A stretch of 64,000 nucleotides of DNA from JABDOU01 sp041567895 (GCA_041567895.1 JBFGAX010000002.1:26314-90313), one strand, 5' to 3'; shown: positions 34,787 to 44,292, counted from the stretch's first letter. Program-made: numbers and translations. Notes: generated by a model from the letters alone, not told the origin.

Positions 34787-34815
34787 TTCACAAGATGGCG
34801 ATCGTGTGGCATAGT
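34787..34815 (+). promoter_or_regulatory. candidate sigma70-type promoter for the sigma factor gene
   Basis: TTCACA and CATAGT are separated by 17 bp, a reasonable housekeeping-type promoter about 70 bp before the ATG at 34884. The strong AGGAGGATG ribosome site lies between. The rest of the 252-bp gap before this gene shows no clear feature. Confidence 0.4.
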
Positions 34816-34883
34816 GAAAAGCCGAGGCTGGACTTCCCCGCAGGTTCAACCTGGCACCATCAGGCTGAGGAGGATGAAGCCGT

Positions 34884-36092
34884 ATGGCGAGTAGAACGCT
34901 GAGCTCTGCGACGAAAACCGCGGCTAAAAAGCCCAAATCCACGGAGGGCGGCCCCGCCGGGAAGACCAACGGCAGCTCAACCAATGGCGCCCCAAACGGC
35001 AGCAGTGGGAACGCCAAATCCCGAACCCAGGGCTCCAACGGTGCAGGAGCCAATGGATCGGGAGTAAACGGTGGACGGGCGAAGAATGGAGGCCGTACGA
35101 AGCTGGCCAGGTCGTCGCTTGCCAACCCGCCGCTCGGAAAGCCGCCGGTGTCCAAGAATGAGAGCAAACTCACGGATGATCGGGGACGCCTCACAACCGA
35201 TCTCGTAAGCCAGTACCTCACCGCAATCGGCGAGTACGACCTTCTCACCGCTGAGCTCGAAGTTGAATTCGCTCAGAAGATCGAAGCCGGACAAACTGCG
35301 GCGGACCGCCTCGAATCGAACGAATTCAAAGGCAAGAAGGAAGAAGTCGAACTGCGTCGGCTGGTCCGCCTCGGCGCACACGCCAAGTCGGACTTCCTCA
35401 CGGCCAACCTGCGACTTGTCGTCGCAAACGCGAGAAGATACGCAAACACATCCGGCATCGACTTTCTCGACCTGATTCAGGAAGGCAACCTCGGTCTCAT
35501 CCGCGCCGTGGAAAAGTTCGATTGGCGAAAAGGCTTCAAGTTCTCGACGTACGCCACGTGGTGGATCCGTCAGGCGATTACGAGGGCAATCGCAGACAAA
35601 TCTCGCACCGTACGCATCCCTGTTCACCTCCACGACACCCTGGCAGCGGTCCGTGCTGCTCAGGCCAGCTTGAAAGCCGAGTACGGGCGTGACCCCAATC
35701 CGGCCGAGATAGCCGAAGAAGCAGGCGTTACGGTCGACAAAGTCGAGTTGGCTCTGGCAGTCGCCGACACGGTCTCTCTCGAGCAACCGGTCGGCGAAGA
35801 TGGTGCACAGCTCGGTGATTTCATTGAGGACCTGGATGCTGTCGATCCGATGCGGGCGACTGAAGAAATGGACATTGCGAGCAATCTCCGCAAGTCGATT
35901 GGTCGCCTCCCCGAACGGGAAGGAAAGATTCTCGCCCTTCGATATGGATTCCACGACGGCGTGCCCCGCACGCTCGAAGAAATCGGCGAGGAATTCAACC
36001 TGACTCGTGAGCGGATCCGTCAGCTCGAAAAGCTCGCGCTCTGCCGGCTTCGTCATCCGAGCTTCGGTATTCGGGAACAGGATCTGGTTTAG
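34884..36092 (+). CDS. RNA polymerase sigma factor, RpoD (group 1/2) family
   Basis: Region 1.2 (DLVSQYLTAIGEYDLLTAELEVEFA), region 2 (NLRLVVANARRY ... IDFLDLIQEGNLGLIRAVEKFDWRKGFKFSTYATWWIRQAI), region 3 (IPVHLHDTL) and region 4 (RTLEEIGEEFNLTRERIRQLE) are complete. The first ~95 residues are Gly/Asn/Ser/Lys-rich and disordered, and region 1.1 is not visible. At 402 aa it may be the housekeeping sigma factor or a close alternative (SigB-like). Convergent with the ABC permease (11 bp). Confidence 0.93.
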   Translation: MASRTLSSATKTAAKKPKSTEGGPAGKTNGSSTNGAPNGSSGNAKSRTQGSNGAGANGSGVNGGRAKNGGRTKLARSSLANPPLGKPPVSKNESKLTDDRGRLTTDLVSQYLTAIGEYDLLTAELEVEFAQKIEAGQTAADRLESNEFKGKKEEVELRRLVRLGAHAKSDFLTANLRLVVANARRYANTSGIDFLDLIQEGNLGLIRAVEKFDWRKGFKFSTYATWWIRQAITRAIADKSRTVRIPVHLHDTLAAVRAAQASLKAEYGRDPNPAEIAEEAGVTVDKVELALAVADTVSLEQPVGEDGAQLGDFIEDLDAVDPMRATEEMDIASNLRKSIGRLPEREGKILALRYGFHDGVPRTLEEIGEEFNLTRERIRQLEKLALCRLRHPSFGIREQDLV

Positions 36093-36103
36093 ATCTACCG
36101 GTT

Positions 36104-37315
36104 CTAGACGCCCGCTCTCAGAGCATCCACCGGTTCGAGTGATGCTGCGCGGAGGCTCGGGTAGACGCCTGCTATGAGACCAACTGCCGCGCCGACCCCA
36201 GGAGCGGCGAGCGGAACCCATGCATCGAGAACGGGAGTCCACTGGTTGTAGGCAGAGGCTCCGACGATTGCCAGCACTCCTGCTGAAGCGCCGATGACGC
36301 CGCCGATCAGACCCATGAGAAGGCTCTCGAACAGGAACTGGCGAGCGATATGTCGGCGCCCGGCACCCAGAGCCCGCCTGAGGCCGATCTCCCCGATTCG
36401 TTCGATGACCGATACCAGAACCACATTTGCGATTCCGATCGCGCCGACGAGCAACGTGATGCCGCCCAGAACGAGGAACAATGAGTTGACGTCTTCCTCG
36501 ACCACCTGGCGGACTTCCCGGGGATCGCGAGCAGTTCTCGCTTCGAGCAAATCCGGGTTATTCGGCGCCAGGGCGATGGGCGCCTGGCGCGCTATCAGTT
36601 GATTTGCCCCGATGACGGTGTCAACGTGGACTTCGGCCGGGGCTCCGAGATCGTACAGTTCTCGTGCGGTACCGTCCGGAATCACCACAGCTGACAGCAA
36701 TGACGGCTCCCTGGCCACATCGTCGATGATGCCGATAACCGAGAATATGCGTTCTCCGATCTTGATCGCAGGTTGCTGATCGACCCTCGTCAGATTCAAC
36801 CGGTTCGCTACACCCGGCCCGATGACGGCGACCGGATCCGCCCGGTTGCTGTGGCCCTCGTCGAAGAAACGGCCGGTTGCAATCGTCCCGCGGACGGACG
36901 CGAGGAGATCCGCAGAGGCCGCATACACACTGAAGCTGAATTCGGTTTGCCGAAGCGGGTCGTTGAACGGAACCGCCGATATCAGGCCGTCGACCGGTAC
37001 CTGGCTCAGGGTCGCTGCGGCCGCGACCCCATTCAGCCTGGAAAGTCGGGCACCTGCGTCCCATGGAATCACACTCTGACGTCGTGCACCCGGTTGCGAA
37101 ACCGGCTCTATCAGTACTTCGGTCTGAGCAAGCGCATCAAACCGTGTCACGATCTGATTTCCGGCAGTCTTCGCGATGCCGAGGGTTGCGACAAGAGTCC
37201 CGACTCCGAGCGCGGTCCCAAGAATCGTCAGTATCGCGCGTCCTGGACGCGAAAACAGACCGGCAATCGATTCGCCTACCAGGTCGACAAAGGAAAAACG
37301 TGAACCGGCGATCAT
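36104..37315 (-). CDS. ABC transporter permease, MacB/FtsX type
   Basis: The 403-aa product has a first helix in GRAILTILGTALGVGTLVATLGIA, a ~220-residue MacB-like extracytoplasmic domain, and three C-terminal helices (GGITLLVGAIGIANVVLVSV, FLFESLLMGLIGGVIGASAGV, PGVGAAVGLIAGVYPSLRAAS). This is the mechanotransmission-type permease layout. It overlaps the ATPase gene by 4 bp and is the last of a three-gene operon. Confidence 0.92.
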   Translation of the reverse strand: MIAGSRFSFVDLVGESIAGLFSRPGRAILTILGTALGVGTLVATLGIAKTAGNQIVTRFDALAQTEVLIEPVSQPGARRQSVIPWDAGARLSRLNGVAAAATLSQVPVDGLISAVPFNDPLRQTEFSFSVYAASADLLASVRGTIATGRFFDEGHSNRADPVAVIGPGVANRLNLTRVDQQPAIKIGERIFSVIGIIDDVAREPSLLSAVVIPDGTARELYDLGAPAEVHVDTVIGANQLIARQAPIALAPNNPDLLEARTARDPREVRQVVEEDVNSLFLVLGGITLLVGAIGIANVVLVSVIERIGEIGLRRALGAGRRHIARQFLFESLLMGLIGGVIGASAGVLAIVGASAYNQWTPVLDAWVPLAAPGVGAAVGLIAGVYPSLRAASLEPVDALRAGV

Positions 37316-38028
37316 GCGTACTCCGTCAGGAGCCCATCGATGATGTTGACGGTTCTCGGAGCCCTCGCTGACACAGCTTCGTCGTGGGTGATGACCACCA
37401 GCGTGAGTCCGTCAACTCGATGAAGGTCCTCGAAAAGTTCCATGATCGATTCCGTTGTTGCCGAGTCGAGGTTCCCCGTCGGTTCGTCGCACAGAAGCAC
37501 GCTCGGCGAATGTGCGATCGCTCTCGCGATTGCGACCCGTTGGCGTTCGCCGCCGGAAAGGCGATCGGGTCGGAAATCGATCCGGTGCCCAAGGCCGACA
37601 CGTTCGAGGGCGGCGATCGCCCGGGGCTTGCGTTCGGCGCGCGGGATTCTGTTGTAGATCTGGCCTACGACGACGTTGTCGAGGACGGTGCGGGTATTCA
37701 GCAGGTGAAATGCCTGGAAAACGAATCCGATCCGTTGGCCTCTCACCGACGCTCGCCTGCGATCACCCAAATCGGACGTATCGATCCCGTCGAGGAGATA
37801 TGTTCCGCTCGTCGGCCGGTCGAGCAGGCCGAGCAGGTTCAGCAACGTTGATTTGCCGGACCCGCTCGGTCCCGAAATAGAAACGTATTCGCCTTCAGCG
37901 ATGGCGAGGTTGACGTCTCTGAGAGCATGTACCGGTGGGGTGGTGTCAAAAACCCGAGATACGTCGACGAGCTCTACGACGGGTTGATCCGGACCGACCG
38001 TGACGCTCGTCGGGGCTGGGAGGGTCAT
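37312..38028 (-). CDS. ABC transporter ATPase, MacB/LolD type
   Basis: The 238-aa nucleotide-binding subunit has Walker A GPSGSGKST, signature LSGGERQ, Walker B LLCDEPTGNLD and the switch His in VITHDEA. The closest known relatives are the LolD/MacB ATPases, which power extrusion rather than import. It overlaps its neighbours by 4 bp on both sides, so the three genes are translationally coupled. Confidence 0.95.
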   Translation of the reverse strand: MTLPAPTSVTVGPDQPVVELVDVSRVFDTTPPVHALRDVNLAIAEGEYVSISGPSGSGKSTLLNLLGLLDRPTSGTYLLDGIDTSDLGDRRRASVRGQRIGFVFQAFHLLNTRTVLDNVVVGQIYNRIPRAERKPRAIAALERVGLGHRIDFRPDRLSGGERQRVAIARAIAHSPSVLLCDEPTGNLDSATTESIMELFEDLHRVDGLTLVVITHDEAVSARAPRTVNIIDGLLTEYA

Positions 38029-39524
38029 CGTCCCACGACAACCTGGTCGCCCTCGGCGAGTTCTCCATCAATCGGCGAAACTTCTGCTGTTCCCTCGGTT
38101 GTGAGCCCAACATCGACCTTCACGAACCGGGTTGTGCCATCCTGGTTCTCGACCTCCACAATCGAGTCTCCATCGGCGGCGAGCGACAAGGCGGCAAGCG
38201 GTACAGCCAGCACCCTTCCCCCGGAGGAGATGACCGGAATCGTCAGGCGCACGGAAACGTTGCGCAAATTGTCGAACTCCTCTTCCGTTGCGTCGATTGG
38301 CTCGACTTCGAAGTAATACCTCGTTGCGTCAACGCCGTTGGTTCCTGACTCGTCGGCCACGAAACTCAACACGCCATCGATTGTTTCACCGGTGTCACGG
38401 TTCTCGATCTCGACAGAGTCGCCTTCGGTCACGAGCGTCCAGCGATCCCGGGGGAGAGAACCGGTGATGACGAGATTCTGTCCGGTAACGGTCATGACAA
38501 CTCCCTGCGCAAAATCGCCCCGCGCCACGGGAACGGTATCAATCCGGCCAGGGAGACCATCAATGAAAACGATTTCGCTCAGCGGGACAGAGACACCGGT
38601 CGTGTTGCGTAGCCGGGCGAGCGTCTTGTTGGCTTCAGTGCGGCTTCTGATAGCGAGGTCGAGTGCCTCAACCAGCTGTTCGCGCTCTGGCTCGATCGCA
38701 GCCGCAGCGGCTGCCTTGGCTGCTTCAAAGCCGTTGCTCGTTGCTTCGACCTGCTGCGATGCTTCGTCAACCGCGGCCTGTAGCAGGGCCAGCTCGGTCG
38801 GACCGGTACCGGGCGGTGCGGCCGCCAATGCCTGCTCGGCTGACGCCTGAGCTGCCTGCGCGGCGGCGAAAGCCGCATAAGCAGCAATCACACCCTCGTC
38901 GAGCAGGATCGAGTCGTCGAGATCAGAAATGGCCTGGCGAGCGTCAACTACTGCGTCGTGAGCATCGGAGGCCGCAAGCTGAGCACTCTCGATGGCATCG
39001 ATCTGTGACTCACCGGGTTGGGTTGCATCGAAACCGCGGGACGCGTAAAAATCGGTGACGGCGCCCTGGGTGCGCGGACCAAAAACGCCGTCTATGGGTC
39101 CCGGATCAAATCCGAGCCTGGCCAAGGACTCCTGGAGTTGGACGACATCGGAGCCTTCGGTGGCGGGGATGATCGGTCGCCACATCGGCAGATCCCCGTC
39201 GAAAACGAAGAGAGGGCGGCCGTTGACAACCAGGGCAACGTCACCCTCGTTGATCTCGGTGCCCCGCTCGGGTGCGACTTCGATGACACCCTCCGCCGTG
39301 ATGCTCACGGCGACAGGTTCTTCGAATCGGCTCGTCCCGGAGGTGATGACAGCATCCTCCAACTCGATGAACTCGACGGGCACGGTTATGAGCGAAGGTT
39401 CCGGGGGAGCGGTTTCCGCCTGTATTTCGGCAGGAGATCGTATGCGCGATGCGAAAGCCCAGGCGACTGCCGCCGCAGCTATCGCAGCGACGACCACGAG
39501 TATCAGAACTCGACCTGGTCGCAT
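38025..39524 (-). CDS. periplasmic-adaptor-like protein with peptidoglycan-binding domain
   Basis: The 499-aa product starts with a membrane anchor (VLILVVVAAIAAAAVAWAFA). It has an adaptor-type beta region (about 40-115), then a peptidoglycan-binding_1 domain (GSDVVQLQESLARLGFDPG and IDGVFGPRTQGAVTDFYASRGF, about 125-175). A long Ala-rich helical hairpin (about 180-295) and C-terminal barrel domains follow. In gram-positive MacAB-like systems such adaptors connect the pump to the cell wall. First gene of the operon. Confidence 0.88.
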   Translation of the reverse strand: MRPGRVLILVVVAAIAAAAVAWAFASRIRSPAEIQAETAPPEPSLITVPVEFIELEDAVITSGTSRFEEPVAVSITAEGVIEVAPERGTEINEGDVALVVNGRPLFVFDGDLPMWRPIIPATEGSDVVQLQESLARLGFDPGPIDGVFGPRTQGAVTDFYASRGFDATQPGESQIDAIESAQLAASDAHDAVVDARQAISDLDDSILLDEGVIAAYAAFAAAQAAQASAEQALAAAPPGTGPTELALLQAAVDEASQQVEATSNGFEAAKAAAAAAIEPEREQLVEALDLAIRSRTEANKTLARLRNTTGVSVPLSEIVFIDGLPGRIDTVPVARGDFAQGVVMTVTGQNLVITGSLPRDRWTLVTEGDSVEIENRDTGETIDGVLSFVADESGTNGVDATRYYFEVEPIDATEEEFDNLRNVSVRLTIPVISSGGRVLAVPLAALSLAADGDSIVEVENQDGTTRFVKVDVGLTTEGTAEVSPIDGELAEGDQVVVGR

Positions 39525-39629
39525 GAAACTCCTCGTAGATCTGATGTGTCTTGCTCTGTTGTGACGTTGTTCAGCCTCTGGACGTTCCTCATTCTGTCCT
39601 AGCGCCGGCGCAGACGGGCGACAATCGCA

Positions 39630-40571
39630 TCACCCGTCCGTGGCGGCGTTGCCACCAACGACGCTGTCGAGAAGTTCACGGTTCTCCTCGATGAACAGTG
39701 GTTCGAGTTCCTCTCGAACTTCTTGCTCAACCTCGTTGACGTGTAGATCTCGACAGTCCTGATCGGCATTGGCAACGGTGATTTCTTCTGCCGCCAGGGC
39801 CTCGAGTCCGCTCGTGTCGAGGTTGGCGAAGCCGATGCTGCCGGGAGACGTGAGATCTTCGCCGGATGCAAGCAACGCGGAGAAGAGCTCCTGCTGGGCC
39901 AGGGCGGTGAATTCTTGCTCGGGTTGGCTGAGGGTGGTGTATGTGTATCCGGCCTCTGTCATGCATGTCGCCCAATCGACGGTGACATCGATGATGCGGG
40001 GATCAGCGTCGAACTGTGCTTGAAGATCCTCGAGCTTCGACTGGAGATCAAAAAGAACTTGAAAATCCCCTACAACCGACTGGGTCGCCTCGATGAGACA
40101 GCCCTCGGTGGGTATGAACTGGTCCGAGAGTTGCTCTTCGTCCAGATCCGGACCGTAGAGGGCGGTGTCGTAGGCGGCCTGTTCTTCGGGGCTCAGGGCG
40201 TCGTAGTACGGCGCATTCGGATCATCGGGTGTCTCCTGCGCGATGAACGGGGCCTCGAGCAAGACAGGAGCACCTCCATATCCGTACTGTCTTCGGAACT
40301 CCGCCGGATCGGTTGGAAACTCGTCGTCGTCGAACGTGAAGCCGGCCAGGGTTGCCGCCTGATATTCGAAGCCCTCCTGCGCCATGCACGCAACGGTGGC
40401 CTCCTCGATGAGACGATTCTGTTCTTCCTGGCTTCCGAATCCAATGGCGCCGAAATAGTCGTCAAGCGTTTCGGGCGCAGGCATGACTTCCGACTCACTG
40501 CTACCACACGCCGAAGTTATCAGGGCGACGAAGGCGAACAGGACGACTGCCGTGACGTGGCGAAGATTCAT
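39630..40571 (-). CDS. hypothetical lipoprotein
   Basis: The 313-aa product has a lipobox (FAFVALITSACGSS, Cys 22). The rest is soluble and Glu/Gln/Asp-rich, with three or four further Cys (in ATVACMAQEG, TEGCLIEA, DWATCMTEAG, DQDCRDL) that could form disulfides. It has repeated xACMxxxGFxYxxxT-type stretches, seen in secreted actinobacterial proteins of unknown role. Separate transcription unit, 105 bp from the ABC operon. Confidence 0.8.
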   Translation of the reverse strand: MNLRHVTAVVLFAFVALITSACGSSESEVMPAPETLDDYFGAIGFGSQEEQNRLIEEATVACMAQEGFEYQAATLAGFTFDDDEFPTDPAEFRRQYGYGGAPVLLEAPFIAQETPDDPNAPYYDALSPEEQAAYDTALYGPDLDEEQLSDQFIPTEGCLIEATQSVVGDFQVLFDLQSKLEDLQAQFDADPRIIDVTVDWATCMTEAGYTYTTLSQPEQEFTALAQQELFSALLASGEDLTSPGSIGFANLDTSGLEALAAEEITVANADQDCRDLHVNEVEQEVREELEPLFIEENRELLDSVVGGNAATDG

Positions 40572-40607
40572 AGGGAGGTATTCAACTTTGTTCGCCGGTC
40601 TATCGGG

Positions 40608-42959
40608 TCACACAGGGATGTAAACCACGGCAATCTCGTCTACTGAGATGTCGTTCTTTTCCAGGCCCACCTCGACTGTCTCGAGCTCGGCGGCGACGTC
40701 CTCCCAGCGGTCCTCGATTTCGGCGACCGCTTCCATCAGATCCTGTTCCAGATCGAGCACTTCTGCCTCCTTGTCCGCCAGGTTCGACTGCGCGGTCCGC
40801 AGCCGTTCGGCCGTACGTTGACTCTGGCCTCGTCGGCGAGCTGCTCCCGACATCGAACGCTTTCGTCGACCTCCGAGGACCATGCCGAGCAAGTCAGATG
40901 CTCCCGATACCAGCTCTTCACGCTTGCGCGTATCGAGGTCGATCTCCAATTCCTGCATTCTTCGATAGTTGGTGGTGAGTTGATCTTTGGCTCGGTCGAT
41001 TTTGGTTTCGAAACGCTCCTTGACCTTTGCGATCTCGGCGTCTGCTGCTTCCTCCGCAGCGCTATCGAGACGTTGTTGAAACTCGTCTTCAGTCTCACCG
41101 ATTCTCGAATACAGCTTGAGTGTGGGGTTGAACATCACAGACACTTCTGCATGCCGATAGAGATGTTCCTTGATCGCCGATTCGGCCGACGTGAAGAATT
41201 GGGCAGAATCCAGGGGAGCCTCTGACAACACGTATGTCGCACCTTCCGGAGGTTCATTGCGAAAGTCGCGTTCGTCGTAGTCGACAGCGACGGCATCTGC
41301 AGGATCGAATTGCTCGGTCAAAGGAAAGAAGATCGCTTCCCATTCCTGGTTGTGGTCCAGATCGGCACGCGTTTCGTCGAAGGTCAGATGAACCCGAACT
41401 GCGAGGGCAGGCTGCAGACGCCTGCTTTGCGGGTTGGCGTTGACTTCGCCCGCCCACGGTGCGGCAGGGTCCAGGTAGTACACGGGCACTCGCGCGATTT
41501 TGGGAGCGACGCTGGTTTCGTCATCATCGAGTGTTCGTGTTTCAGGGGCCACGGTTCCTTGCGGAATCGTCTCTATCGATTGCCGATCATCTGCTGTCAG
41601 GACACTGATCTGATCTCTCGTGAGTGGGCCGCGCAAGTAGGACATCGCCCACCGGGTCGAAAAAACCGACGGAGCGGATTCGTGCGTGTTGTGCAGCAGG
41701 AATTGGCGCTTGCCGAGGCCTGACACCATGGCGTTGATCGCCTTGATGTCGGTTCCGCCGGCTGCCGACTCGAGGGCCTCCAAAATGCGGGCTTTGTCTC
41801 GCTCGGTCTGCAGGCGCCCGATCATCCAGGTTCCGGTATTGGACATTGCCTTGTAATCGAGGTCAACCGGATTTTGCGTGCTCAGCACCAGACCAACGCC
41901 GAAAGCACGTGCCTGCTTCAGCATTGTCAGGATCGGCTTTTTCGATGGTGGAGACGCCGTGGGGGGTGCGAAACCGAAAACCTCATCCATGTATATGAGC
42001 GCGCGGAGGTCGGAGGCGCCAGACAGGCTGCGCATCCAGCTCACGACCTTGGACAAAAGGAGGGTAACAACGAATTGCCGTTCGTCATCGTTGAGGTGCG
42101 CCAGGTACACGACTGCTGCCCGCGGCTTATCGCCGTCGTAGAGCATCGATTCGATATCCAGGGGAGGTCCCGTCAACCACGACGCAAATGTCGGCGACGC
42201 GACAACCCCATTGAGCTGCATGGCGAGTGCTGTGCGGTCCTTCTCGGGAAAGAACGCGTCTACCTCGAAGACGCCCAGTTTTCGCAATGGCGGGTTCTGA
42301 ACCTGACCTATCAGGGTCGCCAGGTCGAGGTCCTGGCCGTCGCGCCAGGCCTTGGCAACGATATTCGACAACAGGATGTGTTCTCTTCCCGAGACGGGAT
42401 CCGAATCGACGCCGGCGAGAGTGAGGAGCGACGCGACGAGGCCGTCGATCTCACCGAGAATGGCTTCGCTCTCGGTCTCCCAACTCAAGTCCGGGGCCCG
42501 CAGCGATCCGAGGATGTTCACCGGAATACCGGCGCTCGAGCCCGGCGTATAAATCGAAACCGGGATGTCGCTGAGCTGTTTGATCCGATCGTGGTCAGGA
42601 TCCCACGAGCCGACACCCGCTTTCCACATGTCGGATGTCTTCGCAGCCAGTTCGGAGGTGGTGATGTCATCCTGGCGCGCCTCGTCTTTACTCACCCAGG
42701 GTTCGAAGTCGGACGGCTGAAATGCTGGGAAGGTCAGCGCGAGATTCCCCATGTCGCCCTTGGGGTCGATAGCCAGAACGGGCACGCCGGACAACAGTGC
42801 CTCCTCGAGAAGAATGACGCCAAGTCCAGTTTTGCCCGAGCCTGTCATGCCGACAATGACCCCGTGGGTCGTGAGGTCTGATCGGTCGTACGCGACGCGT
42901 TCGCCGGTCGGCTCACCGTCAACCGGATTGATGATGTCTCCAAGATAAAAGTCGCTCAT
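40608..42959 (-). CDS. HerA-like (DUF87) ATP-binding protein with coiled coil
   Basis: ATG 42959 gives a 783-aa protein. A HerA/FtsK-type ATPase has Walker A GMTGSGKT (about 37-44), Walker B LIYMDEVFGF (about 320-328) and the ASCE-like STQNP that follows. The C-terminal ~200 residues are rich in Glu/Lys/Arg and strongly coiled-coil (EEAADAEIAKVKERFETKIDR and a later DLEQDLMEAVAEIEDRW). Proteins of this kind pump DNA or act as repair or conjugative motors. No partner nuclease (NurA) is beside it. An upstream extension to 43475 overlaps manA and is spurious. Confidence 0.88.
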   Translation of the reverse strand: MSDFYLGDIINPVDGEPTGERVAYDRSDLTTHGVIVGMTGSGKTGLGVILLEEALLSGVPVLAIDPKGDMGNLALTFPAFQPSDFEPWVSKDEARQDDITTSELAAKTSDMWKAGVGSWDPDHDRIKQLSDIPVSIYTPGSSAGIPVNILGSLRAPDLSWETESEAILGEIDGLVASLLTLAGVDSDPVSGREHILLSNIVAKAWRDGQDLDLATLIGQVQNPPLRKLGVFEVDAFFPEKDRTALAMQLNGVVASPTFASWLTGPPLDIESMLYDGDKPRAAVVYLAHLNDDERQFVVTLLLSKVVSWMRSLSGASDLRALIYMDEVFGFAPPTASPPSKKPILTMLKQARAFGVGLVLSTQNPVDLDYKAMSNTGTWMIGRLQTERDKARILEALESAAGGTDIKAINAMVSGLGKRQFLLHNTHESAPSVFSTRWAMSYLRGPLTRDQISVLTADDRQSIETIPQGTVAPETRTLDDDETSVAPKIARVPVYYLDPAAPWAGEVNANPQSRRLQPALAVRVHLTFDETRADLDHNQEWEAIFFPLTEQFDPADAVAVDYDERDFRNEPPEGATYVLSEAPLDSAQFFTSAESAIKEHLYRHAEVSVMFNPTLKLYSRIGETEDEFQQRLDSAAEEAADAEIAKVKERFETKIDRAKDQLTTNYRRMQELEIDLDTRKREELVSGASDLLGMVLGGRRKRSMSGAARRRGQSQRTAERLRTAQSNLADKEAEVLDLEQDLMEAVAEIEDRWEDVAAELETVEVGLEKNDISVDEIAVVYIPV

Positions 42960-43038
42960 GGAGAGCGATTGTAAGGTCTCATGAGGGGACACCCCGACCT
43001 CGGTGCTTGAATGGGATCCTCGATCTGAAAGGGTCATC

Positions 43039-43061
43039 GAAGAACACAGTGAAGAACACAG
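43039..43061. repeat. 11-bp direct repeat in the herA-like/manA divergent region
   Basis: GAAGAACACAG occurs twice, 12 bp apart start to start. It lies between the two divergent start codons (42959 and 43141) and could be a direct-repeat binding site. The rest of this 181-bp gap shows nothing else clear. Confidence 0.35.
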
Positions 43062-43140
43062 GTACGCATTCAGGAAGAATGACGGGCATGCCGAATTCGT
43101 TGGAGTTCGGTAACGCAAGCCGGTATGTGGGTAGCAGCGG

Positions 43141-44181
43141 TTGGATATAGACACCACATCCGGTACCGGAGATCTCGATCGACCATATCCGTTGCTTTTT
43201 GAACCGATCCTCGTCGACAAAGTCTGGGGCGGCAATCGATTGGAGCGGCTGGGCAAGGAGCTGCCGCCCGGGGTGGCAGTCGGTGAATCCTGGGAACTCG
43301 CAGACCTCGAAGTCACCAGTCGTGGTGCGGCAGCGGGGTCGATCATCGGCAATGGCGCACTGGCAGGCAGGCCGATTCGCGAAGCGATCCATCGGTGGGG
43401 AGACGCCCTGATGGGTGGTGTGGAACTCGCCGAATGGGGAGGTTTCCCGGCGTTGGTGAAGTACCTGGATGCCACCCAGCATTTGTCGGTTCAGGTCCAC
43501 CCCGATGCCGACTATGCGCTGCTCCATGAGGGAGCCGATCTCAAATCTGAATGCTGGTATGTGATCGAGGCAGAAGCGGGTGCCACCTTGTATCTAGGTC
43601 TGGCCGAAGGCGTTGAGCCTTCTGATTTGATCGAGAGAGCTCGCACGGGGTCGGTGATCGATCTCCTTCAGGCTCACGAGGCCATTCCCGGGACGTGGTA
43701 CAACGTCCCGAGCGGCACCGTTCACGCTCTAGGCGCCGGCGTCCTGGTTGCTGAAATACAGACGGCTTCCGACACGACCTTCCGCGTCTACGACTGGGCA
43801 GAAGAATACGGTCGAAGTGGACGAACCCTCCATCTCGAGGAAGCCGCGCAGTCCATACGCACGGACAGGCCCCCGCCGCCCATGGCACTGGATCCGGTCG
43901 CACGCGACGGCGTGGTTGTACGTACGCCCTTCTTCACCGTGTCCGAATTCCGGATGGAAGCCAGAGAAACCATCGAACCGACCGCGGCCGATGCGGGGTG
44001 CAGGATCCTCATGGCCACCTCCGGCTCGGTCGAGGTGCGAACAGTCGGAAACGACCCTGTGACGCTCTCGTTGGGTGATACGTGTCTCGTGCCAGCCAAT
44101 TGTCTCTCGGGGCTCGAAGTCGAAGGCATCGAGGACACCGTGTTGATCGTCGTCAGGTTCAACGACGGCGATGATCGCTGA
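43141..44181 (+). CDS. manA: mannose-6-phosphate isomerase, type I
   Basis: The 346-aa product carries the zinc-enzyme signatures YLDATQHLSVQVHPDA, SECWYVIEAEAGATLYLGL and GTVHALGAGVLVAEIQTASDTTFRVYDW. It interconverts mannose-6-phosphate and fructose-6-phosphate, feeding GDP-mannose synthesis or mannose use. The start is TTG 43141; no better in-frame start is visible. It is about 45 residues shorter than E. coli ManA, as in many gram-positive forms. Confidence 0.93.
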   Translation: MDIDTTSGTGDLDRPYPLLFEPILVDKVWGGNRLERLGKELPPGVAVGESWELADLEVTSRGAAAGSIIGNGALAGRPIREAIHRWGDALMGGVELAEWGGFPALVKYLDATQHLSVQVHPDADYALLHEGADLKSECWYVIEAEAGATLYLGLAEGVEPSDLIERARTGSVIDLLQAHEAIPGTWYNVPSGTVHALGAGVLVAEIQTASDTTFRVYDWAEEYGRSGRTLHLEEAAQSIRTDRPPPPMALDPVARDGVVVRTPFFTVSEFRMEARETIEPTAADAGCRILMATSGSVEVRTVGNDPVTLSLGDTCLVPANCLSGLEVEGIEDTVLIVVRFNDGDDR

Positions 44182-44247
44182 ATACTTTCGACATTCAGGG
44201 AACTTTTCTGTCGCCGTTGGGTCATATCTGTGACTTCATCGTCATGT

Positions 44248-44292
44248 TCTGCCGATCCGGCAGACAACACACATAGGCCTCCTCTGGAGGCC
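44248..44292 (+). ncRNA. two small hairpins upstream of terminator-like hairpin (possible structured RNA)
   Basis: Two perfect stems, TCTGCCG-ATC-CGGCAGA (44248-44264) and GGCCTCC-TCT-GGAGGCC (44276-44292), lie between manA and tldD, 12 nt before a third, longer hairpin. The three together could be a small RNA ending in its own terminator, or a leader of tldD. No known riboswitch class is recognised. Of the 256-bp gap, this is the only structured part. Confidence 0.4.

Noticed and set aside
34977..36242. 421-aa minus-strand frame opposite the sigma factor gene
   Set aside because: The sigma factor regions on the plus strand are unmistakable; the antisense frame has no domain.
42960..43475. 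N-terminal extension of the HerA-like gene by 172 residues
   Set aside because: It runs antisense through manA and lacks ATPase family similarity; the MSDFYLGDII start at 42959 fits the family.
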